A stretch of 48,406 bases of DNA from an uncultured Methanobrevibacter sp. GTDB taxonomy: Archaea; Methanobacteriota; Methanobacteria; Methanobacteriales; Methanobacteriaceae. A program made the translations under genes and the position numbers. The DNA lies in the NCBI RefSeq assembly GCF_902788255.1, contig NZ_CADAJR010000015.1, positions 1 through 48,406 on the forward strand, in the 5' to 3' direction. How positions within the stretch are numbered: position 1 is the first letter of the stretch; every line of letters begins with the position of its first letter. The notes under the pieces were generated by a model that was not told the origin of the DNA, searched no databases, and was given only the letters and a program-made list of their open reading frames with translations. Below are positions 33,837-41,377 of the stretch, in pieces.

Positions 33837-34097
33837 ATGGATGAAAACGAACTTTTTAAAATGATAGGCTATATAATGGCATCTGAATATCGTCAAAACA
33901 TCATCAGATGCCTTGGAAACTCAATGAAGACACCCTCAAAAATCGCAAAAGAAGTTGGTTTGCGAACAAATCATGTATCAAATGTCCTAAAGAGTTTAAA
34001 GGACAATAAAATTGTAGTCTGCTTAAATGAGGATGCGCGAAAGGGCAGATTATACAAAAACACAGAATTGGGATTGAAAATTCTGGAAAACATCTAA
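33837..34097 (+). CDS. Winged-helix transcriptional regulator, paralogue of 32811
   Basis: An 86-residue wHTH protein (MKTPSKIAKEVGLRTNHVSN; LKDNKIVVCLNEDARKGRLY). Same length and domain limits as the 32811 product, about half of the residues shared. The genes diverge from the spacer at 33.1-33.8 kb. A TATA-like ATATACACAAATG lies about 30-45 bases upstream of the ATG, and repeats of TGCACAAAC/ATACACAAATG nearby might be operator sites. Target genes are unknown. Confidence 0.88.
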   Translation: MDENELFKMIGYIMASEYRQNIIRCLGNSMKTPSKIAKEVGLRTNHVSNVLKSLKDNKIVVCLNEDARKGRLYKNTELGLKILENI

Positions 34098-34169
34098 CCA
34101 CCCAACCAAAGCCATCACACTTCCACACTGTGATGACCTCACATCAACAAAAATTACCCTAATTTTTTT

Positions 34170-34206
34170 AAAAAAAAAGAAAAATGAATGGATGGTTATC
34201 CATTCA
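34170..34206 (-). terminator. Intrinsic-type terminator behind a gene remnant
   Basis: TGAATGGAT-GGTT-ATCCATTCA (34185-34206) is a perfect hairpin with an A-run at 34170-34178 (T-run on the minus strand). It directly follows the stop codon at 34207-34209. Confidence 0.6.
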
Positions 34207-34273
34207 CTAAACAACTTCACTAACAGCCGGAACGAACTCCTCTGCAGGTGTTTCAGCAATATAATAAATATAA
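34207..34273 (-). pseudogene. C-terminal gene remnant with its own terminator
   Basis: The minus strand reads YIYYIAETPAEEFVPAVSEV V and stops at 34207-34209, immediately before an intrinsic-type terminator. No start codon is in frame. Because it lies downstream of another terminator (34276-34305), it cannot be part of the 34319 transcript. It is most likely the 3' end of a deleted gene. Confidence 0.35.
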
Positions 34274-34275
34274 CT

Positions 34276-34305
34276 AAAAAAAGATATCAAGGGTGCAAAG
34301 CACCC
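34276..34305 (-). terminator. Intrinsic-type terminator
   Basis: GGGTGC-AAA-GCACCC (34291-34305), followed on the minus strand by T7. It ends the Ig-like gene at 34319. Confidence 0.65.
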
Positions 34306-34318
34306 CCTCTAAAAAAAT

Positions 34319-34921
34319 CTAATAATAACCTACATAGTTTCCTTTGTCATCAAAACCAGGCTCATCAAGGTTGACATAACCGTTGTCCTGAAGGTGATAG
34401 TTGACTGAACCATATTTGTTGTACATATAACTGTCCACCTCAGCCTGACTGTACATAGGAGTACCGTCTGACTTGTATGCATATGCTGTACGCTGTGGCT
34501 CAGAGGAGGATTGGGTTTCAGCAGCTACCTCTTTTTCCTTGATTGTCAGTTCCTGTGTTGCATTGTCAGCAGCATACTTATCGTTTCCAGCGAAAGAGAC
34601 AACAACATCATATTTGCCCTTTTTCAGGTCCATGTCAAGCTTTGCCTTACCGTTACCATCGGTTTTGACAACGTCATCAACAACGACCTTGCCCTTACTG
34701 TTGGTGACTTTAATGTTCACAATCTCTTTTGAAATCGGATTTTCACTTAAGTCTGTCAAAATCACTGAAATCTTTCCGCCTTCATTCTGTGACTGGCCAC
34801 TGGTTACCTTTAATACTGAGGGATCCTTTTGAAAATGAGAACTAAAAAGAACCGCTCCAATTGCAATCGCAAGAATTGCAATTATTACAACCAATATTAT
34901 AATTATATTCCTGTTTTCCAT
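34319..34921 (-). CDS. MENK-type single-span protein with Ig-like domain
   Basis: A 200-residue protein: MENRN, a membrane span (IIIILVVIIAILAIAIGAVL), the Ig-like domain (SVILTDLSENPISKEIVNIK; GKAKLDMDLKKGKYDVVVSF) and a tail (AYAYKSDGTPMYSQAEVDSY ... NGYVNLDEPGFDDKGN). That tail recurs in the 45430 product, whose outer domain is otherwise unrelated, so tails and domains have been exchanged. ATG 34921 with GTGAGGTTTTTAGA is preferred over the ATG at 34951, which would overlap the upstream gene. Confidence 0.85.
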   Translation of the reverse strand: MENRNIIIILVVIIAILAIAIGAVLFSSHFQKDPSVLKVTSGQSQNEGGKISVILTDLSENPISKEIVNIKVTNSKGKVVVDDVVKTDGNGKAKLDMDLKKGKYDVVVSFAGNDKYAADNATQELTIKEKEVAAETQSSSEPQRTAYAYKSDGTPMYSQAEVDSYMYNKYGSVNYHLQDNGYVNLDEPGFDDKGNYVGYY

Positions 34922-34940
34922 TCTAAAAACCTCACTAAAT

Positions 34941-35525
34941 TTACCATCCATGAGTTATTATATTTCCATCCTTATCGACGACTCTCATATAGCCATCATC
35001 ATAATTTACCCTTTCATATCCGTTATCAAGCTTTTCACGTGAAACCTCATGCTCTTTAGGGTCCCATCCATCGGGAGTTATCTTATATTCCTCCCTTTCA
35101 GAACTCTGTGACGGTGACTTTTCAGCTGCACTCACAACCTCGGTCTTGACGGTTTTGACCGTGACATTGGTTGAGATTTCACTTGGGGAATAATGACCGT
35201 CACCTTTAAAGCTGCAATTGAGGCAATATTTGCCCTCATCATCCATCTTCAGTTTGGCAACACCCTTCGAATTGGTAGTCACATCCTCATCAATGACTGT
35301 TCCGTCCTTGTCCGTAAATCTGACATTCACGGTTGCGTTGGAAATCGGGTTTCCCTTACTGTCAGTGAGCTTTACCGCCAGCGAATCACCGACATTAATT
35401 TCCTTATCCGGAACCTCAAGAGAGGTGTTCTCCTTTGCGGTTAGCGGAGAAAACATTATAAGGCCAACGGCAAGTATTGCCACGATTACACACAAAAGAG
35501 CAATGATTATTTTCTGATTTTCCAC
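34941..35525 (-). CDS. MENQ-type single-span protein with Ig-like domain
   Basis: A 194-residue protein: a membrane span (IIIALLCVIVAILAVGLIMF), then SPLTAKEN and an Ig-like domain (LAVKLTDSKGNPISNATVNV; AKLKMDDEGKYCLNCSFKGD), then a tail with NYDDGYMRVVDKDGNIITHGW. The closest relative is the 46858 product, which shares IIILLCVIVAIL and SPLMAKED. Its tail shares DGYMRxVD with that of 28026. It lies 20 bases before 34921 in the transcript and nine after the SseB-like gene, so the three are probably one operon. Confidence 0.85.
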   Translation of the reverse strand: MENQKIIIALLCVIVAILAVGLIMFSPLTAKENTSLEVPDKEINVGDSLAVKLTDSKGNPISNATVNVRFTDKDGTVIDEDVTTNSKGVAKLKMDDEGKYCLNCSFKGDGHYSPSEISTNVTVKTVKTEVVSAAEKSPSQSSEREEYKITPDGWDPKEHEVSREKLDNGYERVNYDDGYMRVVDKDGNIITHGW

Positions 35526-35533
35526 AATCTCAC

Positions 35534-36367
35534 CTAGAGCTCATCGTAAAACGGCTGTTCGCCGCATCTCCAGACGGATGTAACCTCATCAATCTCCTCA
35601 ACAAGTACGAACTCGCTTCCGGGAGCTACAACAGTATCATATTCATCCTTTCCAACACCACCTAAAGGAAGAACCTTTTTGCCCGCATCAAAAAGCAGAA
35701 TATTCGTATACTTCAGGCCTTTCCTGAAATCCTTATCCCTTGAAACAAAAAGAGGCATGTTAACGACAAAGACACCATTCTGCGCATGGTCCTTTAACGT
35801 AATCTCGTCATCCCTCATCACAAAGGCCATATCCTCCTCAAGAGTGTATGAATTCTTTGCCAAGGCTTCCAGCATTTCACTCAGCGCTTCCTGAAACTGC
35901 TTTTCCTCTTCGGTAGGTTCAGCAAATATTCCGACAAACGCCTCGAAAGGAAGACCCATTTCATGTTCGGTAAGGGGATTGATTGTAACCGCCACATACC
36001 TGTCGGAGTCCTTGATCATATCCGCAATGCCTGACGGGTCCATCACCATAACGGATGAGGTGATACCGGCCTTCTTCATCATATCCTCGCTTGTAAAAAG
36101 GGGAACTGCCCTTCTTCCCTGAGCGTCACTTACATAATTAATGTTGAATCCTTCCTCGCCGGTTGTCTCGAATACGTCACCGGGTTTTGAATCCTCAATT
36201 CCCTCAAACATGGAATCGGAAAATGACACCGGCAAATAGAGATATGAGTCCTTCAATGCCTTTAGAAATTCAATCTGATTTTCTGGTGTCAATTCACCTT
36301 CAAGCATTTCCTCAAGTGCTGAATTGTCCACCTGCACTTGCTTTTTCAAATCATCTATGTTATCCAA
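35534..36367 (-). CDS. SseB-like protein, TTG start
   Basis: About 277 residues. The first 130 residues follow the SseB N-terminal pattern: FLKALKDSYLYLPVSFSDS, RRAVPLFTSEDMMKKAG, VAVTINPLTEHEMGLPFEAF. The second half contains a similar unit (GVFVVNMPLFVSRDKDFRKG). The start is probably TTG 36367 behind GGTGATATT; the frame continues upstream to 36469 but that part is hydrophobic and lacks a ribosome site. Better conserved than its relative at 5867. It heads an operon with two Ig-like membrane proteins. Confidence 0.75.
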   Translation of the reverse strand: MDNIDDLKKQVQVDNSALEEMLEGELTPENQIEFLKALKDSYLYLPVSFSDSMFEGIEDSKPGDVFETTGEEGFNINYVSDAQGRRAVPLFTSEDMMKKAGITSSVMVMDPSGIADMIKDSDRYVAVTINPLTEHEMGLPFEAFVGIFAEPTEEEKQFQEALSEMLEALAKNSYTLEEDMAFVMRDDEITLKDHAQNGVFVVNMPLFVSRDKDFRKGLKYTNILLFDAGKKVLPLGGVGKDEYDTVVAPGSEFVLVEEIDEVTSVWRCGEQPFYDEL

Positions 36368-36437
36368 AATATCACCACATATTATATTTTGTATTAACAA
36401 TATGATAACAATTTCTATTTGAAAATGGGACAAGTAA

Positions 36438-36577
36438 TATAAATTGAGAGTCTTCATCCAGTAATTCATTTAATCTTTCCATACCCATGTCTTGTTTGTC
36501 TTGAGAGTATAGTTTTAGGAATAACTCTGTTACTTTTTTTCATATTCTTCATAGGTTAATGGGTATTTTTTTGTCAT
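36438..36577 (-). pseudogene. Frameshifted, truncated copy of the 36610 gene
   Basis: From ATG 36577 (behind AGGAAGATAATTA) the frame reads MTKKYPLTYEEYEKK, then continues in the next frame VTELFLKLYSQDKQDMGMER, LNELLDEDS. This matches residues 1-45 of the 36610 product (YPMTYEEYEKRVIFLFLKVY). The 3' half is missing. A tandem duplicate in decay. Confidence 0.7.
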
Positions 36578-36609
36578 TAATTATCTTCCTCTAATATTTA
36601 TCCTATTTT

Positions 36610-36888
36610 CTAGAAATTTCCTCCCAACACCATATGCAATGTATTAACCGGTATGGATTCCAATAGCTGATCTTCAAATACTTTTTTACAGGTTTCACCA
36701 TACAAATCCTGCCTATCATATCTGAAGCATGACTCCCCATACAATCCATCAATGAATTTGGGATCATCTTCCAGCAGTTTATTTAACCTGTCAACCATCA
36801 TTTCCTGTTTATCTTCAGGATATACTTTTAGAAATAAGAATATCACCCTTTTTTCATATTCCTCATAGGTCATTGGATATTTTCCCAT
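36610..36888 (-). CDS. Small acidic protein of unknown function
   Basis: A 92-residue cytoplasmic protein (YPMTYEEYEKRVIFLFLKVY; LNKLLEDDPKFIDGLYGESC), mostly helical with three cysteines. Family unknown to me. TAAGGTGGTAAT precedes the ATG. It lies ten bases after the 36898 gene and is followed by its own decayed copy at 36438. Small, variable, tandemly duplicated genes of this kind are often immunity-like or inhibitor proteins, but nothing here shows that. Confidence 0.7.
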   Translation of the reverse strand: MGKYPMTYEEYEKRVIFLFLKVYPEDKQEMMVDRLNKLLEDDPKFIDGLYGESCFRYDRQDLYGETCKKVFEDQLLESIPVNTLHMVLGGNF

Positions 36889-36897
36889 ATTACCACC

Positions 36898-37131
36898 TTA
36901 TCCGCATATTGGATAATAGTCCATTGCCAAATCGTATGCAGGATATCTGGCATCATACATCCTTTTAACCATATCCCTCTCAAATTTGACAAAATCCCTT
37001 GCTTCACCTTCACTGTATCTGCAGAATGTCTTCAAGCAGGCCACGATATCATCAACATATTCCTCGATTGAGGAATAATTCCCAAACCTGCTGCATTTAT
37101 CCATAAGTTCCCTTTCAAATTGATCCATCAT
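36898..37131 (-). CDS. Small helical protein of unknown function
   Basis: About 77 residues (MDQFERELMDKCSRFGNYSS; EARDFVKFERDMVKRMYDAR), acidic, mostly helical, ending AMDYYPICG. The ATG at 37131 overlaps the stop of the TPR/zinc gene and follows GGATGTGAT, so translation is coupled. No known family. Confidence 0.7.
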   Translation of the reverse strand: MMDQFERELMDKCSRFGNYSSIEEYVDDIVACLKTFCRYSEGEARDFVKFERDMVKRMYDARYPAYDLAMDYYPICG

Positions 37132-37132
37132 A

Positions 37133-38833
37133 TCACATCCACGGCACATGCTTCAAATATTCTGTAAATTCCCAGTCGATTCTGTCAATGTTTTGGGTAA
37201 GCCTTCTTATCTCATCCCTAAGCTCCATAAGCGCCCTTCCAAAGAGGTTTTCGCAGTCATCTGAAACGTAAAGGAGAGGCTCATCACCAGTAGAAAGAAG
37301 CTTTTGGGTTAATTCCTCATCCTGCATGATTTTATAGTAGCTTGCATTCAAAAGGACTGTATATTCGAAGTCATCCCAGATTTTTTCCTCTTCCAGATTA
37401 TATTCCAAATCCTCAAGTGCCTTCAAGTCCACTTTCTTGTCATGGTACCTTTCAAAGTAGAGTGCCTTTGAAAGACTAACTGCATGCTCGATTGAGGAAA
37501 AGCTGAAGGTGTCAGAAGTGAATTTCTTTTCATCCTCAAGTGTTATGAAATCATTCACCTCAGTTCCCCTGTCGATTTTTGGATATTTCGGCTTTCCGTC
37601 CTCACTCCAGAAAAATCCGAGTGGAGGATAAGGTCCCTTAACGGATCTTTTCCTGAAAAATTCCCAGTTTTTTGGCATTGGGAAGAGTCTTTTGAACTCT
37701 TCAGTGTGATACGGTTCGTTCATCACATAGTTTTCACCGTATCCCATTCTCCATCCTATGGTTCCCATTGAAAGCTGGGGATATACAAGCCATCTCGGAG
37801 CGGCGAATTTGTCCTCATCACAGTATTCCTTCGCCACCTTCAAATCCTCAAAACCTGAAAGGGCAACGTATCCCTCACGTGGTGATGTGAGATACCCAAG
37901 GTTAGTGAGCCGGTTGATGAATAAATAGAATTCTATATCATCAATACCCTTCAGGTCATCCTTAAGTTTATCAGCAGATCTTATGAACAGCATTGTATCG
38001 TTTCTTAAGCATCCTGTGAGCTCCTTGATTTTGTATTCAGTGTAGTCATGGAAATCACCAAATTCAATTTCCACACCATTGCATCCAAGGTCAAACTCAT
38101 GACTACAGTCGATGCAGTGGTAATTGGCAGGATTTGGAGGAATAACACACCCTCCCAAAAAGATCTCTTCACGGTCTGCCTGTTCGAGCAGTTCTGTTGG
38201 AGGATATCCGTATACAATTGGAAGGAGTCTGCCTCCACAGTCGGGACATGATTCGATGCTTGTGAAGGACCTGATTGCATCAATCCATGAGATGTAAAAC
38301 CCACCTGCCTTAAGGGGATTGATCTCCTTGACCTTGTCAATTATCTCATTGCACTCATCATAGTCCTCTTCAAAACAGTATTTCAATGCCTCCTCATATT
38401 TTTCAGCCTCAATGAGAAGGTCAGTGAAATCCTCATGCAAGATTGAATTTTGCCAGCACTCCTCTGCCTCCTCAATCCTGTCAAGCTTGAGCAGTGCCTT
38501 GATCTTGTTTTCATAAAGCCAGTCAAAACTTTTAATCTTCAACCCTTCTTCTGAGATTTCAAGGGACTTTTCATACTCCCCTATGTCATAGTAGGCCATT
38601 GAAAGGTTGTTTTTGATGTAATAGTTTTTGGGATAGAGTTCCATACCCTTCTCAAGTATCTCGATTGCCTTTTCAGGCTGGTTCAGGAATATGTATGCTA
38701 CACCCTTGTATCCTATTGCACCAGGGTTTTTGGAATCAATAGCCAAAATTTCATCGCACACCTTTACAAGAGCCCTGTAGTCACCTGCATAATACACTTC
38801 GTCACATTTTTCAATTAAATCTTTCAAGTCCAT
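37133..38833 (-). CDS. TPR protein with zinc-binding motif
   Basis: About 566 residues. Residues 1-190 are four to five TPRs (DYRALVKVCDEILAIDSKNP; GAIGYKGVAYIFLNQPEKAI). Near residues 225-285 are two paired-cysteine motifs (SCPDCGGRLLP and YHCIDCSHEF) that can form a zinc ribbon split by an insertion. The C-terminal half (300-566) is an unrecognised alpha/beta region rich in aromatic residues (EFFRKRSVKGPYPPLGFFWS). ATG 38833 behind GGTGATAAC is the real start; the upstream extension to 38911 is not protein-like. It heads an operon with the small genes 36898 and 36610. Confidence 0.8.
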   Translation of the reverse strand: MDLKDLIEKCDEVYYAGDYRALVKVCDEILAIDSKNPGAIGYKGVAYIFLNQPEKAIEILEKGMELYPKNYYIKNNLSMAYYDIGEYEKSLEISEEGLKIKSFDWLYENKIKALLKLDRIEEAEECWQNSILHEDFTDLLIEAEKYEEALKYCFEEDYDECNEIIDKVKEINPLKAGGFYISWIDAIRSFTSIESCPDCGGRLLPIVYGYPPTELLEQADREEIFLGGCVIPPNPANYHCIDCSHEFDLGCNGVEIEFGDFHDYTEYKIKELTGCLRNDTMLFIRSADKLKDDLKGIDDIEFYLFINRLTNLGYLTSPREGYVALSGFEDLKVAKEYCDEDKFAAPRWLVYPQLSMGTIGWRMGYGENYVMNEPYHTEEFKRLFPMPKNWEFFRKRSVKGPYPPLGFFWSEDGKPKYPKIDRGTEVNDFITLEDEKKFTSDTFSFSSIEHAVSLSKALYFERYHDKKVDLKALEDLEYNLEEEKIWDDFEYTVLLNASYYKIMQDEELTQKLLSTGDEPLLYVSDDCENLFGRALMELRDEIRRLTQNIDRIDWEFTEYLKHVPWM

Positions 38834-39074
38834 GTTATCACCGAAACTGGTTATTTCGACAATCACTAAAACTGGTGTTTGGTGAAAGTTGAATTTCAAA
38901 GTTACACACAAATTAATAATAAACTTTGTTAATAAATTGTTTGTATTTGGATTATATAAATGTTATGGTTTACAGGAGAAATATCTCATAGATAATATTT
39001 GAAGACAGACTTCATTAAATTAAAAGAAAAAGCGTTGATGCTGACATTACTCGAGCAACATATAAAAAAACACC

Positions 39075-39105
39075 TGATGTTTCATTCTGACAGGGTGAAA
39101 CATCA
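39075..39105 (-). terminator. Hairpin with T-run behind a gene remnant
   Basis: TGATGTTTCA (39075-39084) pairs with TGAAACATCA (39096-39105); T7 follows on the minus strand at about 39064-39070. Confidence 0.55.
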
Positions 39106-39110
39106 ACTTA

Positions 39111-39224
39111 TTATACAGAGCGATCATTTGTTGAAATGGCCTGTTCTGAATATTTTCCTCCCAAACTCATTTTGATATGATTATTTCCCCCATCTTTAAT
39201 CACATTAGCCACACCATATATATA
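39111..39224 (-). pseudogene. C-terminal gene remnant
   Basis: The minus strand reads YIYGVANVIKDGGNNHIKMS, LGGKYSEQAISTNDRSV, ending at a TAA at 39111-39113 directly before a terminator. A stop lies immediately upstream of the frame and there is no ribosome site for the internal Met. It reads like the tail of a real protein whose 5' part is lost. The family is unknown. Confidence 0.4.
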
Positions 39225-39262
39225 CTATTAGTTATAACATTTACATATCCACTTGAAGGAGA

Positions 39263-39517
39263 ATGAACATGATAGACTGGATTATTGCATTATTCTTTTT
39301 CATTGTTGTCATTGCATGCTGCTGTGCCAGCGACGGAGACTCTTCCAAAAGCACAACAACAAAAAGAAAAACAACCAACACAACCCAAAGAAACACCCAT
39401 TACGCCAACCATGCATACAGCGAATGTCCATCATGCGGCGCACCATACTTTGACGGATACTGTGGGGAATGCGGATATCCCGACATCAATCAGGGATGGC
39501 TTGGAGAGGAATACTGA
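39263..39517 (+). CDS. Small membrane protein with zinc-ribbon tail
   Basis: An 84-residue protein: MNMIDW, one membrane span (IIALFFFIVVIACCCA), a Ser/Thr/Lys-rich stretch, and a C-terminal zinc ribbon (CPSCGAPYFDGYCGECGYPD). GAAGGAGA lies right before the ATG; a second ATG at 39269 is equally plausible. Two overlapping frames of similar length are shadows of it. Topology suggests that the ribbon faces the cytoplasm or the wall, depending on orientation. Confidence 0.75.
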   Translation: MNMIDWIIALFFFIVVIACCCASDGDSSKSTTTKRKTTNTTQRNTHYANHAYSECPSCGAPYFDGYCGECGYPDINQGWLGEEY

Positions 39518-39560
39518 ACAAAAAATACAACGCAGTTGACTGAATTCCAACCATGAGTTT

Positions 39561-39587
39561 AAAAAAAAGGTTATGATAAACATAACC
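39561..39587 (-). terminator. Intrinsic-type terminator
   Basis: GGTTATG-ATAAA-CATAACC (39569-39587) followed on the minus strand by T8. It ends the zinc-ribbon membrane protein gene at 39596 and may also serve the convergent gene at 39263. Confidence 0.6.
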
Positions 39588-39595
39588 TAATTAAT

Positions 39596-40168
39596 CTAAA
39601 AGAGATTGTTGAAATCAAGAGTGTCTTCGACTTCAATTCCATTGTTGATTTTTTCGGCTGAATTGTACGCGTCATATATCGCATAACCCCAAACCAGAAG
39701 CCACAATATGAATCCGACAAATATCAGCATCAGAATTCCTGAAATAATTGCCAGAACAAAGAGTATGATTCCCTTTTTGGTCAAGCCCAGATACACCTGA
39801 CCCAGACCGATTATAAGAAATGACAGCACCGCCGCAAGACCTGCACTCTTTTCGTACCTGACGACTACCTGAGTGTTGCTTGGCGGAGTCACACCTGATG
39901 TTGGAGTTCCGCATTCCGGACAGAACTTGAGACCTGCATCGATTTCATGGCCACACTTTGCACAGAACTTTGTCTTTGCCTCTCCGGATTCGTCCTTGTT
40001 GAGTTCACATCCGCAGTTTTGACAGAATTTCATTTTCTCTGCCACTTCACTGCCACATTCAGGACACACATTTGCCTTGTTTTCTTCAACTACTATTTCA
40101 CTACCACATTGGGCACAGAATTGAGCCCCATCTACTACTTCACTGCCACAATTTTGACATTTCACCAT
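39596..40168 (-). CDS. Multi-zinc-ribbon protein with TM2-like membrane domain
   Basis: A 190-residue protein. Residues 1-95 carry three successive zinc-ribbon units (CQNCGSEVVDGAQFCAQCG; CPECGSEVAEKMKFCQNCG; CAKCGHEIDAGLKFCPECG). Residues 110-170 are a pair of membrane helices of the TM2 type (LAAVLSFLIIGLGQVYLGLT, then GFILWLLVWGYAIYDAYN). The layout is shared by the next gene, 40177. AGGTGATAAC precedes the ATG. Role unknown; zinc-ribbon plus TM2 proteins are common in methanogens. Confidence 0.85.
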   Translation of the reverse strand: MVKCQNCGSEVVDGAQFCAQCGSEIVVEENKANVCPECGSEVAEKMKFCQNCGCELNKDESGEAKTKFCAKCGHEIDAGLKFCPECGTPTSGVTPPSNTQVVVRYEKSAGLAAVLSFLIIGLGQVYLGLTKKGIILFVLAIISGILMLIFVGFILWLLVWGYAIYDAYNSAEKINNGIEVEDTLDFNNLF

Positions 40169-40176
40169 GTTATCAC

Positions 40177-40950
40177 CTAATTTTCTACATAATATGTCTT
40201 TCCACCAACATCAACGGTTCCATGAATATGTCCGTCACTGTCCATATGAGAATTTATTTCATAATCTCCATAATCAGTATGTCCGGTCTCATGAGCATCA
40301 ACACTTCCATCATCATTCACTGTTCCCTCCAAGTCAGATGATCCGTACTCCCCCTCATAGTGTGAAGACACATCATGACCGTTGGATGATGATGAATAGC
40401 TGCTATCACCACTGCCGGAACTGGATGAAACGCTATTGCTATTCAAATTATCCTTTGAGGTATAATCATCATTTGTATAATCTGAAGTAGATGTTTTCGG
40501 AGAGAATGCTGACATTGAACCTGCTATTACTATCAAAAGAATTATCACTACTGCAACTACTGCACCAATCTTTTTGGATGAATCCCAAGTTTTAAAGTCT
40601 TCAATTAAATTGGGATTGCTTTCACCATTGGCTATTTTAACCTCATTGTATGTTGCATAAAGTCCATATGCCCAAATCAGAAATGCTATTACTGAAAAAA
40701 TTCCCATTCCCAAAATGGCAAATATGATTCCTAAAACAAAAAGGATTATCCCTTTCTTCTTGTTTCCAGCATATGCAACACCCAAACCTGTGAAAATAAA
40801 GGATATGATTAATGCAAGAATCATGTCCTTATCCTTTTTAAGAAGACCAGAATTATTATTTGGAGACGCCTTTTCTTGATTTTCAACACCACAATGAGGA
40901 CAGAATGTCGCACCATCAGGTATTTCCTTTCCACAATTTTTACAAAACAT
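40177..40950 (-). CDS. Zinc-ribbon and TM2-like membrane protein with Ser-rich outer domain
   Basis: A 257-residue protein. Residues 3-22 form a zinc ribbon (CKNCGKEIPDGATFCPHCG). Residues 45-120 are TM2-like (ALIISFIFTGLGVAYAGNKK; FLIWAYGLYATYNEVKIANG). A further span (VGAVVAVVIILLIVIAGSMS) leads to an extracellular Ser-rich linker and a small Gly/Asp/His-rich domain (DGSVDAHETGHTDYGDYEIN). The ATG has no clear ribosome site and overlaps an inverted repeat, so it may be translated from a short leader. It lies eight bases before the 39596 gene on the same strand. Confidence 0.82.
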   Translation of the reverse strand: MFCKNCGKEIPDGATFCPHCGVENQEKASPNNNSGLLKKDKDMILALIISFIFTGLGVAYAGNKKKGIILFVLGIIFAILGMGIFSVIAFLIWAYGLYATYNEVKIANGESNPNLIEDFKTWDSSKKIGAVVAVVIILLIVIAGSMSAFSPKTSTSDYTNDDYTSKDNLNSNSVSSSSGSGDSSYSSSSNGHDVSSHYEGEYGSSDLEGTVNDDGSVDAHETGHTDYGDYEINSHMDSDGHIHGTVDVGGKTYYVEN

Positions 40951-40965
40951 ATTTTATAATATGTT
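40946..40965. promoter_or_regulatory. Inverted repeat in the divergent promoter
   Basis: AACATATT-TTAT-AATATGTT is a perfect eight-base inverted repeat. It overlaps the start codon of 40177 and lies about 30 bases before 40993, in a spacer of 42 bases shared by both divergent genes. It could be an operator or simply TATA-rich sequence. Confidence 0.35.
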
Positions 40966-40992
40966 ATAAAAATATATATAAATAGTGATACC

Positions 40993-41367
40993 ATGAAATG
41001 TCCAAAGTGCAACAAGACCTATAATAAAGGAAACAAATTTTGTATAGACTGTGGAACTGAACTGATTGAAGATAAAAATCTTGTTGAAGTCAACCCTTCC
41101 GTGATACCAACCGTTGAATCAGAAATCGGATCATTGGATGTTCAGCTTGTAAACAAAAAGATATCACAATACACACAGGAAGCAGAACTGGCCGACAGAG
41201 TATACAAGTCATATGTTACAATGGGAATATCAAGGCTGGATAAGATTAACGGAAGATTTCTTGCAAGCCAGACAATCAAACTGGACATCCTTATAGAACA
41301 GAACAAGCAACTAATCGAACAGAACAATACAATCATAAAGTTATTGGAAAAGATAAGTGAAAAATAG
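40993..41367 (+). CDS. Zinc-ribbon protein with helical tail
   Basis: A 124-residue protein: N-terminal zinc ribbon (CPKCNKTYNKGNKFCIDCG) followed by about 95 mostly helical residues (VNKKISQYTQEAELADRVYK) ending in a leucine-zipper-like helix (LDILIEQNKQLIEQNNTIIK). It is soluble and probably oligomeric. AGTGATACC precedes the ATG. Convergent with the TPR-HIRAN gene. Confidence 0.8.
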   Translation: MKCPKCNKTYNKGNKFCIDCGTELIEDKNLVEVNPSVIPTVESEIGSLDVQLVNKKISQYTQEAELADRVYKSYVTMGISRLDKINGRFLASQTIKLDILIEQNKQLIEQNNTIIKLLEKISEK

Positions 41368-41377
41368 CTGTTTAACG

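Noticed and set aside
38999-39172. Plus-strand frame of about 58 codons without ATG near a ribosome site
   Set aside because: It runs across the terminator hairpin and the antisense of the remnant at 39111; no support.
39285-39539. Alternative frames over the small zinc-ribbon membrane protein
   Set aside because: They destroy the membrane span and zinc motif and have no ribosome site.
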